The notes under the pieces are model-generated. The model saw only the letters and a list, made by a program, of their open reading frames with translations, was not told the origin of the DNA and searched no databases. A program made the translations under genes and the position numbers. Positions 24,826 through 34,948 of a stretch of DNA of 64,000 nt are shown one piece after another; the first letter of the stretch is position 1; every line of letters begins with the position of its first letter. The DNA is from an uncultured Dehalococcoidia bacterium. GTDB lineage: Bacteria > Chloroflexota > Dehalococcoidia > Lucifugimonadales > G958296245. The stretch is taken from contig OY282458.1 of the NCBI GenBank assembly GCA_958296245.1, forward strand, positions 248,001 to 312,000. The letters run 5' to 3'.

Positions 24826-25345
24826 TGCGTCCTCCCGTGCATTCCATCAGGCTGCGGAAGCAACCCCTCTTGACGATTCTCCGGGACCCCTTCCTGTCAA
24901 GGAAGGGAGGGATTGTAACTGTTCAGACTTCGTGAGGTCCTTTTCGACTGGCGCAGCCCCGATAAAGCGGACGTTTTGATCCCCACCCGCCCCTTGGTAA
25001 CTGGGGGCACAGCCCCCCCCTGCCGGAGGTCAAGCTGCCGGCAAAGGGACTTCGCCCCTCTGCACATCCCGGGGCCCCGCAGCTTGCTTAGGTCCCTGCT
25101 CGGCCAAGAATATCACAAGCCGCGCATGTTGCGGCACTAGACTGCCAGCGTCCGCGCGAACCCGCTCGGGCAGCCCGACCCTTGCAGAAGAACACCTAAC
25201 CCTCGGCCAGAGGGATATTGCTCACCGGCCTTATATGGCTGCCGTGCTTTCTATTTAGAAAGTCCTTGGGCGAAAGCCTTCAATCCGCCGGAACAGACGC
25301 CCGATTTTCGTTTGTGCGCCTCTTGTACATCAGCGTGAACAGGCA
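24826..25345. repeat. 520-bp intergenic region with a dispersed-element copy
   Basis: No gene was found. AACTGTTCAGACTTCGTGAGG starts at 24915, followed by CCTTTTCGACTGGCGCAGCCCCGATAAAG and CCCCTTGGTAACTGGGGGC with a G/C hairpin (GGGGGCACAGCCCCC). A short-hairpin element (CCTTCCTGTCAAGGAAGG, near 24890) precedes it. The remaining 250 bp before the Ku gene show nothing recognisable. Confidence 0.6.
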
Positions 25346-26209
25346 CTAGCCCGGACGGGCGGGCGCCTTCTCGGGCGATGGTTGGGCCGCCGCCCGCTCC
25401 TCGGCGGCCGCCTCGGTCTCCCGCGCCCCGGAGGCTGACTTAGCCGCCTCGATGCTGGCGCGCAAGGCCTCCATGAGATCGGAGACCTTGCCCTTGACGG
25501 GAGCAGGCGCCGCGAAATCAGGCTCGCGGGACTCCATCTTGGCCTCTATGACCTTCTCCAGAGCGGCGCGGTACTCGTCCCGGTGCTGCTCCGGCTCGAA
25601 TCTCCCGGCAAGCTGGTCTATGAGCATGTTCGCCATGGCCAACTCTTGGTCGCTTATGGTTACCTCCGCCTCGGGTAGATTCAGCTCGTCTGTGGACCTG
25701 ATCTCGTCCGGCCAGAACATCGTCGACATGACGATCCCGTTGTTCACGGGCCGGAGGCTGCATAAAAGCTCTTTCTGCCTCAGGGAAACCTTGGCGATTG
25801 CCACTCGCCGGCTGGCTTCCAGCGCCTTCTTGAGCAGGTAGTAGGGCTTCTCCCCGACCTTATCGGGCTCCAGTACGTAGCTCTTCTCGTAGTAAACGGG
25901 GTCGATGTCGGCGAGGTCGATGAAGCGGGTGACTTCGATCGTGTGCCGGGACGCGACGGGCAGGTCCCCGAAGTCGGACGCCGCCATGACGAGGTATTGG
26001 CCCTTGGCAGCCTCGAATCCCTTGACCACGTCGGCCAGCTCGACGAACTCCTCGTGTTCGGGGCACCAGCGGCGGTGCCTCAGCCGCGTGTGGCAGGAGT
26101 TGTGCAGCGTGACGAACGCAATGTCCTTGCTGTTCGTGGCCGGGTATAGCTTGATGGGAATCGCCACCATGCCGAAGCTGATGGAACCCTTCCAGATGGA
26201 CCTTGGCAT
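25346..26209 (-). CDS. ku: Ku DNA end-binding protein
   Basis: Bacterial Ku forms a homodimeric ring on double-strand DNA ends and recruits ligase for non-homologous end joining. The 287-residue protein begins MPRSIWKGSISFGMVAIPIKLY, the standard Ku start. It has the beta-barrel core (RFIDLADIDPVYYEKSYVLEPDK, YYLLKKAL) and a C-terminal extension rich in Ala/Glu/Lys from about residue 235. The ligase gene lies 62 bp away on the same strand, making a two-gene NHEJ unit. Confidence 0.95.
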   Translation of the reverse strand: MPRSIWKGSISFGMVAIPIKLYPATNSKDIAFVTLHNSCHTRLRHRRWCPEHEEFVELADVVKGFEAAKGQYLVMAASDFGDLPVASRHTIEVTRFIDLADIDPVYYEKSYVLEPDKVGEKPYYLLKKALEASRRVAIAKVSLRQKELLCSLRPVNNGIVMSTMFWPDEIRSTDELNLPEAEVTISDQELAMANMLIDQLAGRFEPEQHRDEYRAALEKVIEAKMESREPDFAAPAPVKGKVSDLMEALRASIEAAKSASGARETEAAAEERAAAQPSPEKAPARPG

Positions 26210-26306
26210 CGTACACCTCCGGGTGCGCTCAGCAGCGTTGCCCCTCCGGCGCGCCCATCTCGGCGGCGCGCCTTCCCTGCACCGAGTCCCCGCACAACTC
26301 TACATT

Positions 26307-27272
26307 CTATCGGAGCGAGCCAGGCCAGGAGGGGGCGTCCTCAACCCTGCAGTCGTCCGCCGGCTTGTCCTCCCGCAGCCCCAAGTACACGGGGTAGCGG
26401 AGATGGCCGTTTGGGGTAAACTCGCCGTACGAGACGCGGCACACCAGATCGGGGCGGCACCAGTACGCGAGCCTGTCCTGGGGGGGTGGTGTCTCGAAGG
26501 GGCACCCCTTGCTGACGAGCCCCTGCAGCAGGGAGTGGACGGCGCGGGCCTCGTCGTCAGGGAAGCCCTCGCTGACACGCCCGGCGTACCGCAGCTGCCG
26601 GCCCGGATCGTAGAGGCCCAGTATCAGGGAGACGAACGGCCGGGCGCCGCCGTCGAAGTCGTACCCGGCGATCACGAACTCGCATTCCCTGAGCCGCTTG
26701 ATCTTCTGCCAACTGGAGCTGCGCGCGCCGGGAAGGTACGGACTGGCCTTTTCCTTGGCCATGACGCCCTCGAGGCCGTGCTCACAGGTGGCGTCGAAGA
26801 ACGCCTTGCCGTCGCCCTCGATGAACTCGGATGCTTGGGCGACGTCGTTACCCTCTAGGACGCTGGCGAGCAGGCGCTTGCGCTCGATCAGGCGATGCCC
26901 GATCAGCGGCCTGCCGCCCACGAACAGCGCGTCGAAGGCGATGTAATGCACCCGCGGGTGCGCGGCGTTCCCCCGGAGACGCTCCCTTAACAAGGAGTAG
27001 CTCGGTCTGCCGTCTGCGTCTAGGCAGACCAGTTCGCCGTCGAGCACGGTCCGATCGGCGGCGACGGCCTGAGGCAACCCGCGTAGATCCGGAAACCGCT
27101 TGGTGAGGTCCTTCAGGTTCCGCGCCTGCAGGCGCAGCCTGCCGCCCTCGAGGAAGGCCAGCGCGCGCATGCCGTCCCACTTGAGCTCGAAGATATGGGC
27201 GGGGGAATCGAAGGGCCGCCGCGTGAGGCGGGCCAGCATGGGCCGGATGGTAGCAGGCAACCCCTTCGCCAT
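26307..27272 (-). CDS. ligD: ATP-dependent DNA ligase (NHEJ, LigD ligase-domain-like)
   Basis: A 321-residue ATP-dependent ligase. The adenylated lysine is in FELKWDGMRALAF (motif I, KxDG). Motif III appears as HYIAFDALF, motif IV as GLEGVMAKE, and motif V as SWQKIKRLRE. The OB-fold region follows (FVIAGYDFDGG…YAGRVSEGF). It matches the ligase part of LigD; no polymerase or phosphoesterase domain is attached. I used ATG 27272 (MAKGLPATIRPML); a TTG six codons upstream is possible. It precedes ku on the same strand. Confidence 0.92.
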   Translation of the reverse strand: MAKGLPATIRPMLARLTRRPFDSPAHIFELKWDGMRALAFLEGGRLRLQARNLKDLTKRFPDLRGLPQAVAADRTVLDGELVCLDADGRPSYSLLRERLRGNAAHPRVHYIAFDALFVGGRPLIGHRLIERKRLLASVLEGNDVAQASEFIEGDGKAFFDATCEHGLEGVMAKEKASPYLPGARSSSWQKIKRLRECEFVIAGYDFDGGARPFVSLILGLYDPGRQLRYAGRVSEGFPDDEARAVHSLLQGLVSKGCPFETPPPQDRLAYWCRPDLVCRVSYGEFTPNGHLRYPVYLGLREDKPADDCRVEDAPSWPGSLR

Positions 27273-27290
27273 CGTGGTGGGACTATTCAA

Positions 27291-27690
27291 GCAGCAGACC
27301 CCACTTCCCGCTGAGTTTTAGTGCAATGTTACGGCGGAAACGTTACGGTTCGCAAGTGTTAGGAAGCAGACAGGACCACGAGGGTAGTTTGCTCTACATA
27401 TACATATGGGGGGAAGCTGTTCAGCCCCTGTTAGACCCAAGGGGAAGTCCAAGAGGTTCTTCACTCGTCTGAACAGTTCCCTAGGTGGGGTTCGCTTGAC
27501 GGGCGCAAGATGTAGTGGTAACTTCTGCATTCCGGCACGATAAATTGTGGTTGGTCGCGTCTCCAGGTGCCCTGAAGGCTTCTGGAAGTACGGGGTGTGC
27601 AGATGCGTCTCTGGCAGATATAAGTTACTTCCCCTTCCTGACTGGGAGGGCCGGCGGTGACGGTCCAAGAGGTTTCCCCGCAGCCTGCCG
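27291..27690. other. 400-bp region between divergent ligase and nrdR genes
   Basis: It carries a fragment of the dispersed element (CTGTTCAG near 27418 and TCTGAACAGTT near 27468), the two in inverted orientation about 50 bp apart. The promoter of nrdR must lie here, but I see no consensus boxes and no clear NrdR box or cobalamin riboswitch. Confidence 0.4.
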
Positions 27691-28254
27691 ATGCTGTGTC
27701 CGTTCTGTAGACACGACGATTCGAAGGTTATCGATTCGAGGGACTCGGCGGGCAGCATCCGCCGGAGGCGGGAGTGCGCCAATTGCGGCCGGCGCTTCAC
27801 AACCTACGAGCGGGCCGAGGCCAGGTCTCTGCGGGTTATCAAGCAGGACGGCCGGCGAGAGGAGTTCAGCCGGGGAAAGCTTCTGGCCAGCCTGGCCAAG
27901 GCCTGTGCGAAGCGTCCGCTTCCAACAGGGACACTCGAAAAGATAGCAGAGGATATAGAGACACATCTCATGGACACCGGCAGGTCGGAAGTCTCGACGA
28001 GGGTGGTCGGCGAGTCGGCGGTGGAGCGCCTCAGGGATCTTGACCCTGTAGCCTACATCCGGTTTGTCAGCGTGTACCGAGATTTTCAGGACATAGAAGT
28101 GTTCAAAGAGACCATCGAGGCCCTGCTCAGTTCGGAAGAACCCAGAGAGGCCAGCAGTCAACTCGCCCTACTGCCGGAGGACACGACCATCCCCCGCCGG
28201 CCGGCCAGACGCCGCAGGCGCAGGCCCTCGCCCTACCAGGCCAACAGACCATAA
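27691..28254 (+). CDS. nrdR: Transcriptional repressor NrdR
   Basis: NrdR represses ribonucleotide reductase genes in response to ATP/dATP. The zinc ribbon is at the N-terminus (CPFC near residues 3-6 and CANC near 30-33), followed by RRFTTYERAE and the ATP-cone (VIKQDGRREEFSRGKLLASLAKAC). The final ~45 residues, ending in an Arg-rich stretch, are longer than usual. It is directly upstream of nrdJ, its expected target. Confidence 0.96.
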   Translation: MLCPFCRHDDSKVIDSRDSAGSIRRRRECANCGRRFTTYERAEARSLRVIKQDGRREEFSRGKLLASLAKACAKRPLPTGTLEKIAEDIETHLMDTGRSEVSTRVVGESAVERLRDLDPVAYIRFVSVYRDFQDIEVFKETIEALLSSEEPREASSQLALLPEDTTIPRRPARRRRRRPSPYQANRP

Positions 28255-28277
28255 GTTCTTGGATATATGTTATGTTA

Positions 28278-28297
28278 CCTAGTGTCGAGACACTAGG
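28278..28297. promoter_or_regulatory. Perfect palindrome between nrdR and nrdJ
   Basis: CCTAGTGTC and GACACTAGG form perfect 9-bp arms around a 2-bp centre, 45 bp before the nrdJ ATG. Two-base spacing fits a protein operator better than an RNA hairpin. It shares the ACACTA core of NrdR boxes, but the rest of the NrdR consensus is not obvious. Confidence 0.5.
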
Positions 28298-28342
28298 CAG
28301 CCACGGGCGAGCGGGATCCCATAATCCCACAGGAGTAGGCGG

Positions 28343-30748
28343 ATGTTGAAGCAGAGCACCAACGGGGCCGGCGCCCGGACCGCCGGCAGCAGGGTAGATA
28401 TCTCCGGTAACGCCAAGGTCGTCTTGGAGAAGCGCTATCTGCGCAAGGACCGTGACGGAAGGATAGTCGAGGCGCCGGAGCAGATGTTCCGGCGGGTCGC
28501 CGCCGCAGTGGCCCACCCCGAGCGCGTCTACGGCTCCTCCCCCGGCTCTGCCCAGGACTGGGAGGACCGTTTCTACGACGTCATGGCCCGGCTGGAGTTC
28601 CTCCCCAATTCCCCCACACTGATGAATGCCGGCATCAACCAGGACGACGGCACGGGGAGCGGCACGCTGTCGGCCTGCTTCGTCATGGGTCTCGATGACT
28701 CCATGGACGGGATCATGACGACGGCCAAGGAGATGGCCATGGTGCAGAAGTTCGGGGGCGGCACCGGCTTCGCTCTTTCGCCCATACGCCCGCAGGGGTC
28801 CCACATCCAGACGACCCACGGCAAGGCCTGCGGCCCCATATCCGTGCTAAAGCACCTCTCCTCTGTCTCCAAGTTGGTGACTCAGGGCGGCAAGCGCGAC
28901 GGCGCCAACATGGCCGTCATGGACATCCACCACCCCGACATCCTGGAGTTCATCGACTGCAAGAAGGTCGAGGGGGAGATTCACAACTTCAACATATCGG
29001 TCGGCGCCACCCACGAGTTCATGGAGGCCGTCAGGGCCGGAACGAGCTATCCCCTCAGATTCCGAGAAGACCCTGCCGACCCCCTCTCGCCGGTGGTGGA
29101 GGCGGGCTGCCTAGACGCCAAGGAGGTCTTCGACAAGATAGTCCATGGCGCGTGGCGCAACGGCGAGCCCGGGATGATCTTCCTCGATTGGGTGAACCAC
29201 AAGAACCCCACCCCCCATATCGGCCCCATGACCGCCACGAACCCGTGCGGCGAGCAGCCGCTGCTCCCCTACGAGTCGTGCAACCTGGGGTCCATCAATC
29301 TGGAGAGGCTCGTCGTGGAGACGGGCGGCCAAGTCGACGTCGACTGGGAGCGCCTGGGGCAGGTCGTCCGCGTCACGACGCGGTTCCTCGACAACGTCAT
29401 CGACGCCAACTCCTACTCGGTGGACAAGATAGAGCAGATGACCCGCAGTACCCGGAAGATCGGTCTGGGGGTCATGGGCTTCGCGGACCTGCTGGTCAAG
29501 TTGCGCATCCCGTACGACTCCGAGGAGGGGCTGGACCTGGGGCGCAGGATCATGCAGTTCATCCGCAGCGAGGCCGATGGGGCGTCGGTCGAGCTGGCGG
29601 AAGAGCGCGGCGTCTTCCCCGCCTTCTCCGGCAGCATCTACGACGCGCCGGGCCAGCCCAGGATGCGCAACGCCTGCCGCCTAACCGTGGCGCCTACCGG
29701 CACCATCTCCATGATCGCCGACTGCTCCAGCGGCATCGAGCCGCTCTTCGCCCTTTGCTACCACAAGCACAGCATCTTGGAGGGCGAGAGCCTGCTGTAC
29801 GTCAACAAGGAGTTTGAAGATGCGGCGCGGGAGGGTGGATTCTACAGCGAGGACCTGATGCGGTTTCTGGCCGATGGCGGCTCCCTGCAGGAGCGCGGCG
29901 ACGTGCCCGAGTGGGCCAGACGGGTATTCGTCACGTCGGCCGACATCTCCCCGGAAATGCACGTCCGTATGCAGGGTGTCTTCCAGGAGAGCGTCGACGC
30001 CGCCATATCCAAGACCATCAACTTCCCCAACAGCGCCACCGAGGAGGACGTCAGGAGCGCCTACGTGCTCGCCTGGGAGCTGGCTTGCAAAGGCATCACC
30101 GTATACCGCGCCGGCAGCCGGGAGGCCGAAGTGCTGACCGCCGGCGCAGACGACGAGGCGGGGGAGTCCGTCGAGGAACCCGCGAGCCCCCAGCGGCCGG
30201 TGCTGGTCGAGCGCCAGCGGCCATCGGTTATTCGCGGCGTCACCGAGCGTGTCAGAACCGCACACGGCAACTTGTTCGTCACCGTCAACGTGGACGAGGA
30301 GGGCCAGCCCTTCGAGGTCTTCGCGACTCTGGGCAAGGCAGGCAGCACCGAATCGGCCCACCTAGAGGCGGTCTCACGACTGGTGACTATGGCGCTGCGG
30401 GCCGGCGTCGACCCGGACGAGGTCACCTCCCACCTCAGGGGCATCACCGATGAGCCCGTCTGGGACGACGGGACGCTGATCAGGTCGGCCCCGGACGCCG
30501 TTGCGTTGGTGCTGGGCCGCCACCTCGCCGACGCCGGTGACGATGCTCAGCCCCTCAAGGGGGTTGCTGCCCCGGGCCGGTCCGTCCAGCCGGCGATGTT
30601 CTCGGCGAGCACGTTCGGCGCGAAGGGCGCCAACGGCCGCGCCGCCATATCGACCGGCCCCCGGTGCCCAGACTGCGGCGCCGCCTCGCTGGTGTACCAG
30701 GAAGGCTGCAAGCGCTGCCCCGAGTGCGGCTTCAATAAGTGTGAGTAG
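28343..30748 (+). CDS. nrdJ: Adenosylcobalamin-dependent (class II) ribonucleotide reductase
   Basis: NrdJ reduces ribonucleotides to deoxyribonucleotides using B12 and needs no oxygen. The 801-residue protein has LEFLPNSPTLMNAG at the N-terminus, the first redox cysteine in LSACFVMGLDDS (C112), KFGGGTGFALSPIRPQG, and the radical/active-site strand NPCGEQPLLPYESCNLGSIN. A TSCPD-like domain lies near residues 640-740, and a C-terminal zinc-ribbon-like tail (CPDCG…CKRCPECG) may re-reduce the active site. AGGAG precedes the ATG. It is downstream of nrdR, its probable repressor. Confidence 0.96.
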   Translation: MLKQSTNGAGARTAGSRVDISGNAKVVLEKRYLRKDRDGRIVEAPEQMFRRVAAAVAHPERVYGSSPGSAQDWEDRFYDVMARLEFLPNSPTLMNAGINQDDGTGSGTLSACFVMGLDDSMDGIMTTAKEMAMVQKFGGGTGFALSPIRPQGSHIQTTHGKACGPISVLKHLSSVSKLVTQGGKRDGANMAVMDIHHPDILEFIDCKKVEGEIHNFNISVGATHEFMEAVRAGTSYPLRFREDPADPLSPVVEAGCLDAKEVFDKIVHGAWRNGEPGMIFLDWVNHKNPTPHIGPMTATNPCGEQPLLPYESCNLGSINLERLVVETGGQVDVDWERLGQVVRVTTRFLDNVIDANSYSVDKIEQMTRSTRKIGLGVMGFADLLVKLRIPYDSEEGLDLGRRIMQFIRSEADGASVELAEERGVFPAFSGSIYDAPGQPRMRNACRLTVAPTGTISMIADCSSGIEPLFALCYHKHSILEGESLLYVNKEFEDAAREGGFYSEDLMRFLADGGSLQERGDVPEWARRVFVTSADISPEMHVRMQGVFQESVDAAISKTINFPNSATEEDVRSAYVLAWELACKGITVYRAGSREAEVLTAGADDEAGESVEEPASPQRPVLVERQRPSVIRGVTERVRTAHGNLFVTVNVDEEGQPFEVFATLGKAGSTESAHLEAVSRLVTMALRAGVDPDEVTSHLRGITDEPVWDDGTLIRSAPDAVALVLGRHLADAGDDAQPLKGVAAPGRSVQPAMFSASTFGAKGANGRAAISTGPRCPDCGAASLVYQEGCKRCPECGFNKCE

Positions 30749-30759
30749 CAGACGTCTTT

Positions 30760-31322
30760 GATTCCCGCCCGGCCCTGGTAACTTGGGGGCACAGCCCCCC
30801 TGCGAGAGGGGATCCCCTCACAGAGTCTGAACAGTTACGCGAGTAGGGGTTAAGCTCATACCCCGAGACGGCGGGCCGCGGCGACACCAACGCCTTGCTG
30901 GATATTCTTGTCCAGAGCGGCTGGCGCGGCAGGTAGCGGCGTCTTCGATTCCCACCCGCCCGCCCCTTGGTAACTGGGGGCACAGCCCCCCTGCGAGAGG
31001 GGATCCCCTCACAGAGACTGAACAGTTACGCGAGTAGGGGTAAGCTCATACCCCGAGACGGCGGGCGGGCGCGGCGACACCAACGCCTTGCTGGATATTC
31101 TTGTCCAGAGCGGCTGGCGCGGCAGGTAGCGGCGGCTTTGATTCCCGCCCGCCCCTTGGTACTTGGGGGCACAGCCCCCAGCCCCCCTGCGAGAGGGGAT
31201 CCCCTCACAGAGTCTGAATAGTTACGCGAGTAGGGGTAAGCTCATACCCCGAGACGGCGGGCGCGGCGACACCAACGCCTTGCTGGACATCCTTGTCCGG
31301 AGCGCTGGCGCGGCAGGTAGCG
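30760..31322. repeat. Three tandem ~187-bp repeat units between nrdJ and the E2 gene
   Basis: The units run 30760-30946, 30947-31139 and 31140-31322. Each starts GATTCCC(A/G)CCCG, contains the hairpin GGGGGCACAGCCCCC, then CCCCTCACAGAGTCTGAACAGTTACG, GTAAGCTCATACCCCGAGACGG and CACCAACGCCTTGCTGGA, and ends GGCGCGGCAGGTAGCGG. They are nearly identical and no long frame is conserved. The first half is the dispersed element; the second half is seen only here. Confidence 0.85.
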
Positions 31323-31328
31323 GGAAGG

Positions 31329-32507
31329 CTACTTGAAGAGAGGGGCTGGGCGCTCTATTAGCTGCTGGAGCCTGCGCAGGAAGCTCGCTGCCACGGCTCC
31401 GTCTATCACTTGGTGGTCCACGGTGAGGCTTACGGTCATCATCTCTCTCACGACGACCTCGCCCTTCCGGACCACCGGCTTATCCACCGAACGCCCGACG
31501 CCGAGGATGGCGCTCTGGCCTGCGTTCAGGATGGGGGTGAAGCCGTCCACGCTGCCCAGGACGCTGATGGTGAAGGTGCCGCCGGCCACTTCGTCGGGCG
31601 ACAGCGCGCCGCGCCTGGCCCTGTCTGCCAACTCCGTCGTCTCCTCCGCCAGCGCCTGAAGGCCCTTGCTCTCCACGCCGCGCACGACCGGTACGATGAG
31701 CCCTTCCCTGAGAGACACCGCCACGCCTATGTCTATCCGTTCGAACCGCAGTATCGCGTCCCCGGACAGGACCGTGTTGAGCCGGGGGTTGCTGCCGAGC
31801 GCCCCGGCGCAGGCCTTCATTATCACGTGCGCGATGCCGATGGTCGCTTCCCCGTCGGCGGACGCCTCCTTGCGGAGGGCTTGAGCGTCGGTCACGTCCA
31901 ACTCCAGGAAGAAGGACAGTTGAGCGGTACCTGCAAGGCTGCCCTTCATGTGGCCGGCTATCGACTTGCGCATGCCCGCCAGCGGGGTCGTCTCGGACGG
32001 CTCAGGCAGCCCCGGAGGCAATGCCGGTGCGGCCGTCTCCTTCTGCTGTCCCTCGAAGGCGCGAACGTCGGCCTCGACGACCCTGCCGCCCGGTCCGGTG
32101 GGGGTGATCTTAGAAATGTCCACGTCGAGCTTGGCCGCCAGCCTGCGGGCCCCGGGGGTGGAGCGCACGGCAGAACCGGCAGGTCTGCCGGGGTCGGCCC
32201 GCCTCCGGGCCGCACGCCGGGGAGGAGGCGCGGCTGAGGCCTGTCTCTGCGGCGCCTCGGGGACGGCCTCACCGTCGGCCAGCAGGTATCCCAGCAGCCC
32301 GTCTACGGGAACGACGGCCCCCTCCGCCACCAGCGGGTGGAACAGGCCTGCGCCGGTGGCCTCGAGATCGTAGTTGATCTTCTCGGTCTCTATCTCGGCG
32401 ATGACCTCGCCCTGAGACACGGCTTCGCCCGCCGCCTTAGCCCAGCGGGAAACGGTACCCTCTGACATCACCATGCCGAGCTTGGGCATCACGATCTCGA
32501 CGGCCAA
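31329..32507 (-). CDS. 2-oxoacid dehydrogenase E2 component (dihydrolipoamide acyltransferase)
   Basis: E2 carries acyl groups on a swinging lipoyl arm and passes them to CoA. The 392-residue protein has one lipoyl domain (residues 1-78, lipoyl lysine in ETEKINYD near residue 43), an Ala/Pro/Arg linker, a peripheral-subunit-binding domain (STPGARRLAAKLDVDISKITPTGPGGRVVEADV) and the catalytic domain ending in SLTVDHQVIDGAVAA. The catalytic motif is DHQVIDG (family DHRxxDG). The TTG start is preceded by AGGAGA, which overlaps the E1-beta stop. It is a substrate for the LipA encoded at 11.5 kb. Confidence 0.93.
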   Translation of the reverse strand: MAVEIVMPKLGMVMSEGTVSRWAKAAGEAVSQGEVIAEIETEKINYDLEATGAGLFHPLVAEGAVVPVDGLLGYLLADGEAVPEAPQRQASAAPPPRRAARRRADPGRPAGSAVRSTPGARRLAAKLDVDISKITPTGPGGRVVEADVRAFEGQQKETAAPALPPGLPEPSETTPLAGMRKSIAGHMKGSLAGTAQLSFFLELDVTDAQALRKEASADGEATIGIAHVIMKACAGALGSNPRLNTVLSGDAILRFERIDIGVAVSLREGLIVPVVRGVESKGLQALAEETTELADRARRGALSPDEVAGGTFTISVLGSVDGFTPILNAGQSAILGVGRSVDKPVVRKGEVVVREMMTVSLTVDHQVIDGAVAASFLRRLQQLIERPAPLFK

Positions 32508-32516
32508 TTGAATCTC

Positions 32517-33569
<1,053 letters not shown>

Positions 33570-34036
33570 TTTCTTCTTCCCTCACCTCGATCCCCTCCGC
33601 GCGGAGAGGAGAATAGGGGCCTCTATCTTGCGCCGGCCGCCCACGCTCCGTGGATACTGTCGCGTCGCGGCGGCCCTGCATAAGATACCACATCACCCCC
33701 GCCTCCGACTCTCAGGGGGGCGAACGTAACTGTTCAGAGTTGGAGAGGTCCTTTTCGACTGGCGTAACCCCGATAAAGCATACGTCTTAGATTCCCACCC
33801 GCCCCTTGGGTAACTGGGGGCAAGCCCCCCAGCCGGAGGGGAGGGTTGGATTTCCCCCATCCGGGTCTCACAGAGACTGAACGGTTACGCCGAACAGGTT
33901 CTGGACAGGCAGGGCGCCAGGGTTAGCTTGACGTTGGTCAATGCTTCTGCCCCCCTAAGCCAAGCGCCGATGGGGAGGCGATTCGGTGCGCAACAGCAAG
34001 GCCGCTGTGGCTTCTGCTCCATCCGGGGGCGCGGGG
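33570..34036. repeat. 467-bp intergenic region with dispersed-element copies
   Basis: No gene was found. AACTGTTCAGAGTTGGAGAGG starts near 33727, then CCTTTTCGACTGGCGTAACCCCGATAAAG, CCCGCCCCTTGGGTAACTGGGGGC, and, inverted, TCTCACAGAGACTGAACGGTTACGC (33872-33896). The two ends in opposite orientation mark a full element of about 170 bp. Confidence 0.75.
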
Positions 34037-34849
34037 CTAGGTGACGCGGAGGATCTTGTAGCGCTGCTTGCCCCTGGGCGTCGACACTTCGACTTCCTCT
34101 CCGGGGATTTTGTCTATCAGCGCTTGGCCCACGGGGGAGGCGCCTGAGATCTTGCTCTCCCGGGGATTGGCCTCCAGGGCGCTGACCACGGTGTACCTTA
34201 CCTCCCTGCCGGAGGTGAGGTCCTCCAGCTTCACCTGCGAGCCTATTCTGACTGCCTCGCCTTGGCCTTGGACTGCGGGGTCTACTATTACGGCTATCTC
34301 CAGGATGCGCTCTATCTCCCGTATCCTGGACTCGACCAAGCCGAGATGCTCCCTAGCCGCCTCCAGAGGGGCGTTCTCCCTCACGTCCTTGTCGGCTGCC
34401 GCGCGTCGGATCTCCTGGGCGATAGGCCCCCTCTGGGCCCGTTTCTCCTCCAGCTCTTCAAGGAGTTGACCGTGGGCCTCGGGGCTCAGCACCTCCCGTT
34501 CCGGCTCCTGCCGCACAGCGCGCTTGGACTTTGCGGCGGTCCTAGGAACGCGCAGGTGTTGAGCGAGCTTGACCTCGGTGAGACCGTTCTTCTGTGCGAA
34601 CGACAGGAACCGCTTCACCTCCTGGATCCGTTCCACGGCCCGGTCTCCGCCCCCCAAGCCCATCGTGTCATGGCCGAACTGGTCTATCTCGGAGGGCTTC
34701 AGCTCCTTCATGAGCCTGTCGCCGCCTGCCCACCGGGCAAACCTCATTACGTGCTGCTGTTTCGAACCGTGGTCTTTTTTCTTGAGGCTGTTCAGGTAGA
34801 GGCCAACGGCGTCGACGAGCGAAACCGGCCCGCTGAGAGTAGATTCCAT
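34037..34849 (-). CDS. GreA-type transcript cleavage factor fused to an N-terminal SAM-like (integrase core-binding-type) domain
   Basis: A 270-residue protein in two parts. Residues ~8-100 (VDAVGLYLNSLKKKD…RFARWAGGDRLMKELKPSEIDQF…VKRFLSFAQKNGL) look like the helical core-binding domain of tyrosine recombinases. Residues ~120-190 are the GreA coiled coil, and the tip keeps both acidic residues (D155 and E158 in KDVREN) that hold the catalytic magnesium in RNA polymerase. Residues ~195-270 are the FKBP-like C-terminal domain (ISGASPVGQALIDKIPGEEVEV). The ATG at 34849 has GAGGAG just upstream. The likely role is rescue of backtracked RNA polymerase with an added DNA- or protein-binding module. 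Confidence 0.85.
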   Translation of the reverse strand: MESTLSGPVSLVDAVGLYLNSLKKKDHGSKQQHVMRFARWAGGDRLMKELKPSEIDQFGHDTMGLGGGDRAVERIQEVKRFLSFAQKNGLTEVKLAQHLRVPRTAAKSKRAVRQEPEREVLSPEAHGQLLEELEEKRAQRGPIAQEIRRAAADKDVRENAPLEAAREHLGLVESRIREIERILEIAVIVDPAVQGQGEAVRIGSQVKLEDLTSGREVRYTVVSALEANPRESKISGASPVGQALIDKIPGEEVEVSTPRGKQRYKILRVT

Positions 34850-34948
34850 ATTCTCCTCTTCGATAGTATGCCTGCGCCGGCGGCCGTCCCGCCGGTCCAT
34901 CCCATGCGTCACGGAGTGGCCCGGGGCTGGGCAGCCGTCCCGGAGGCC

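Noticed and set aside
24826..25345. Small gene in the gap before ku
   Set aside because: No frame with an SD or conserved pattern; the recognisable part is the dispersed repeat.
27291..27690. Cobalamin riboswitch or classical NrdR box upstream of nrdR
   Set aside because: I looked because NrdJ needs B12, but found no B12-box-like core or ACACTATATAGTGT-like pair.
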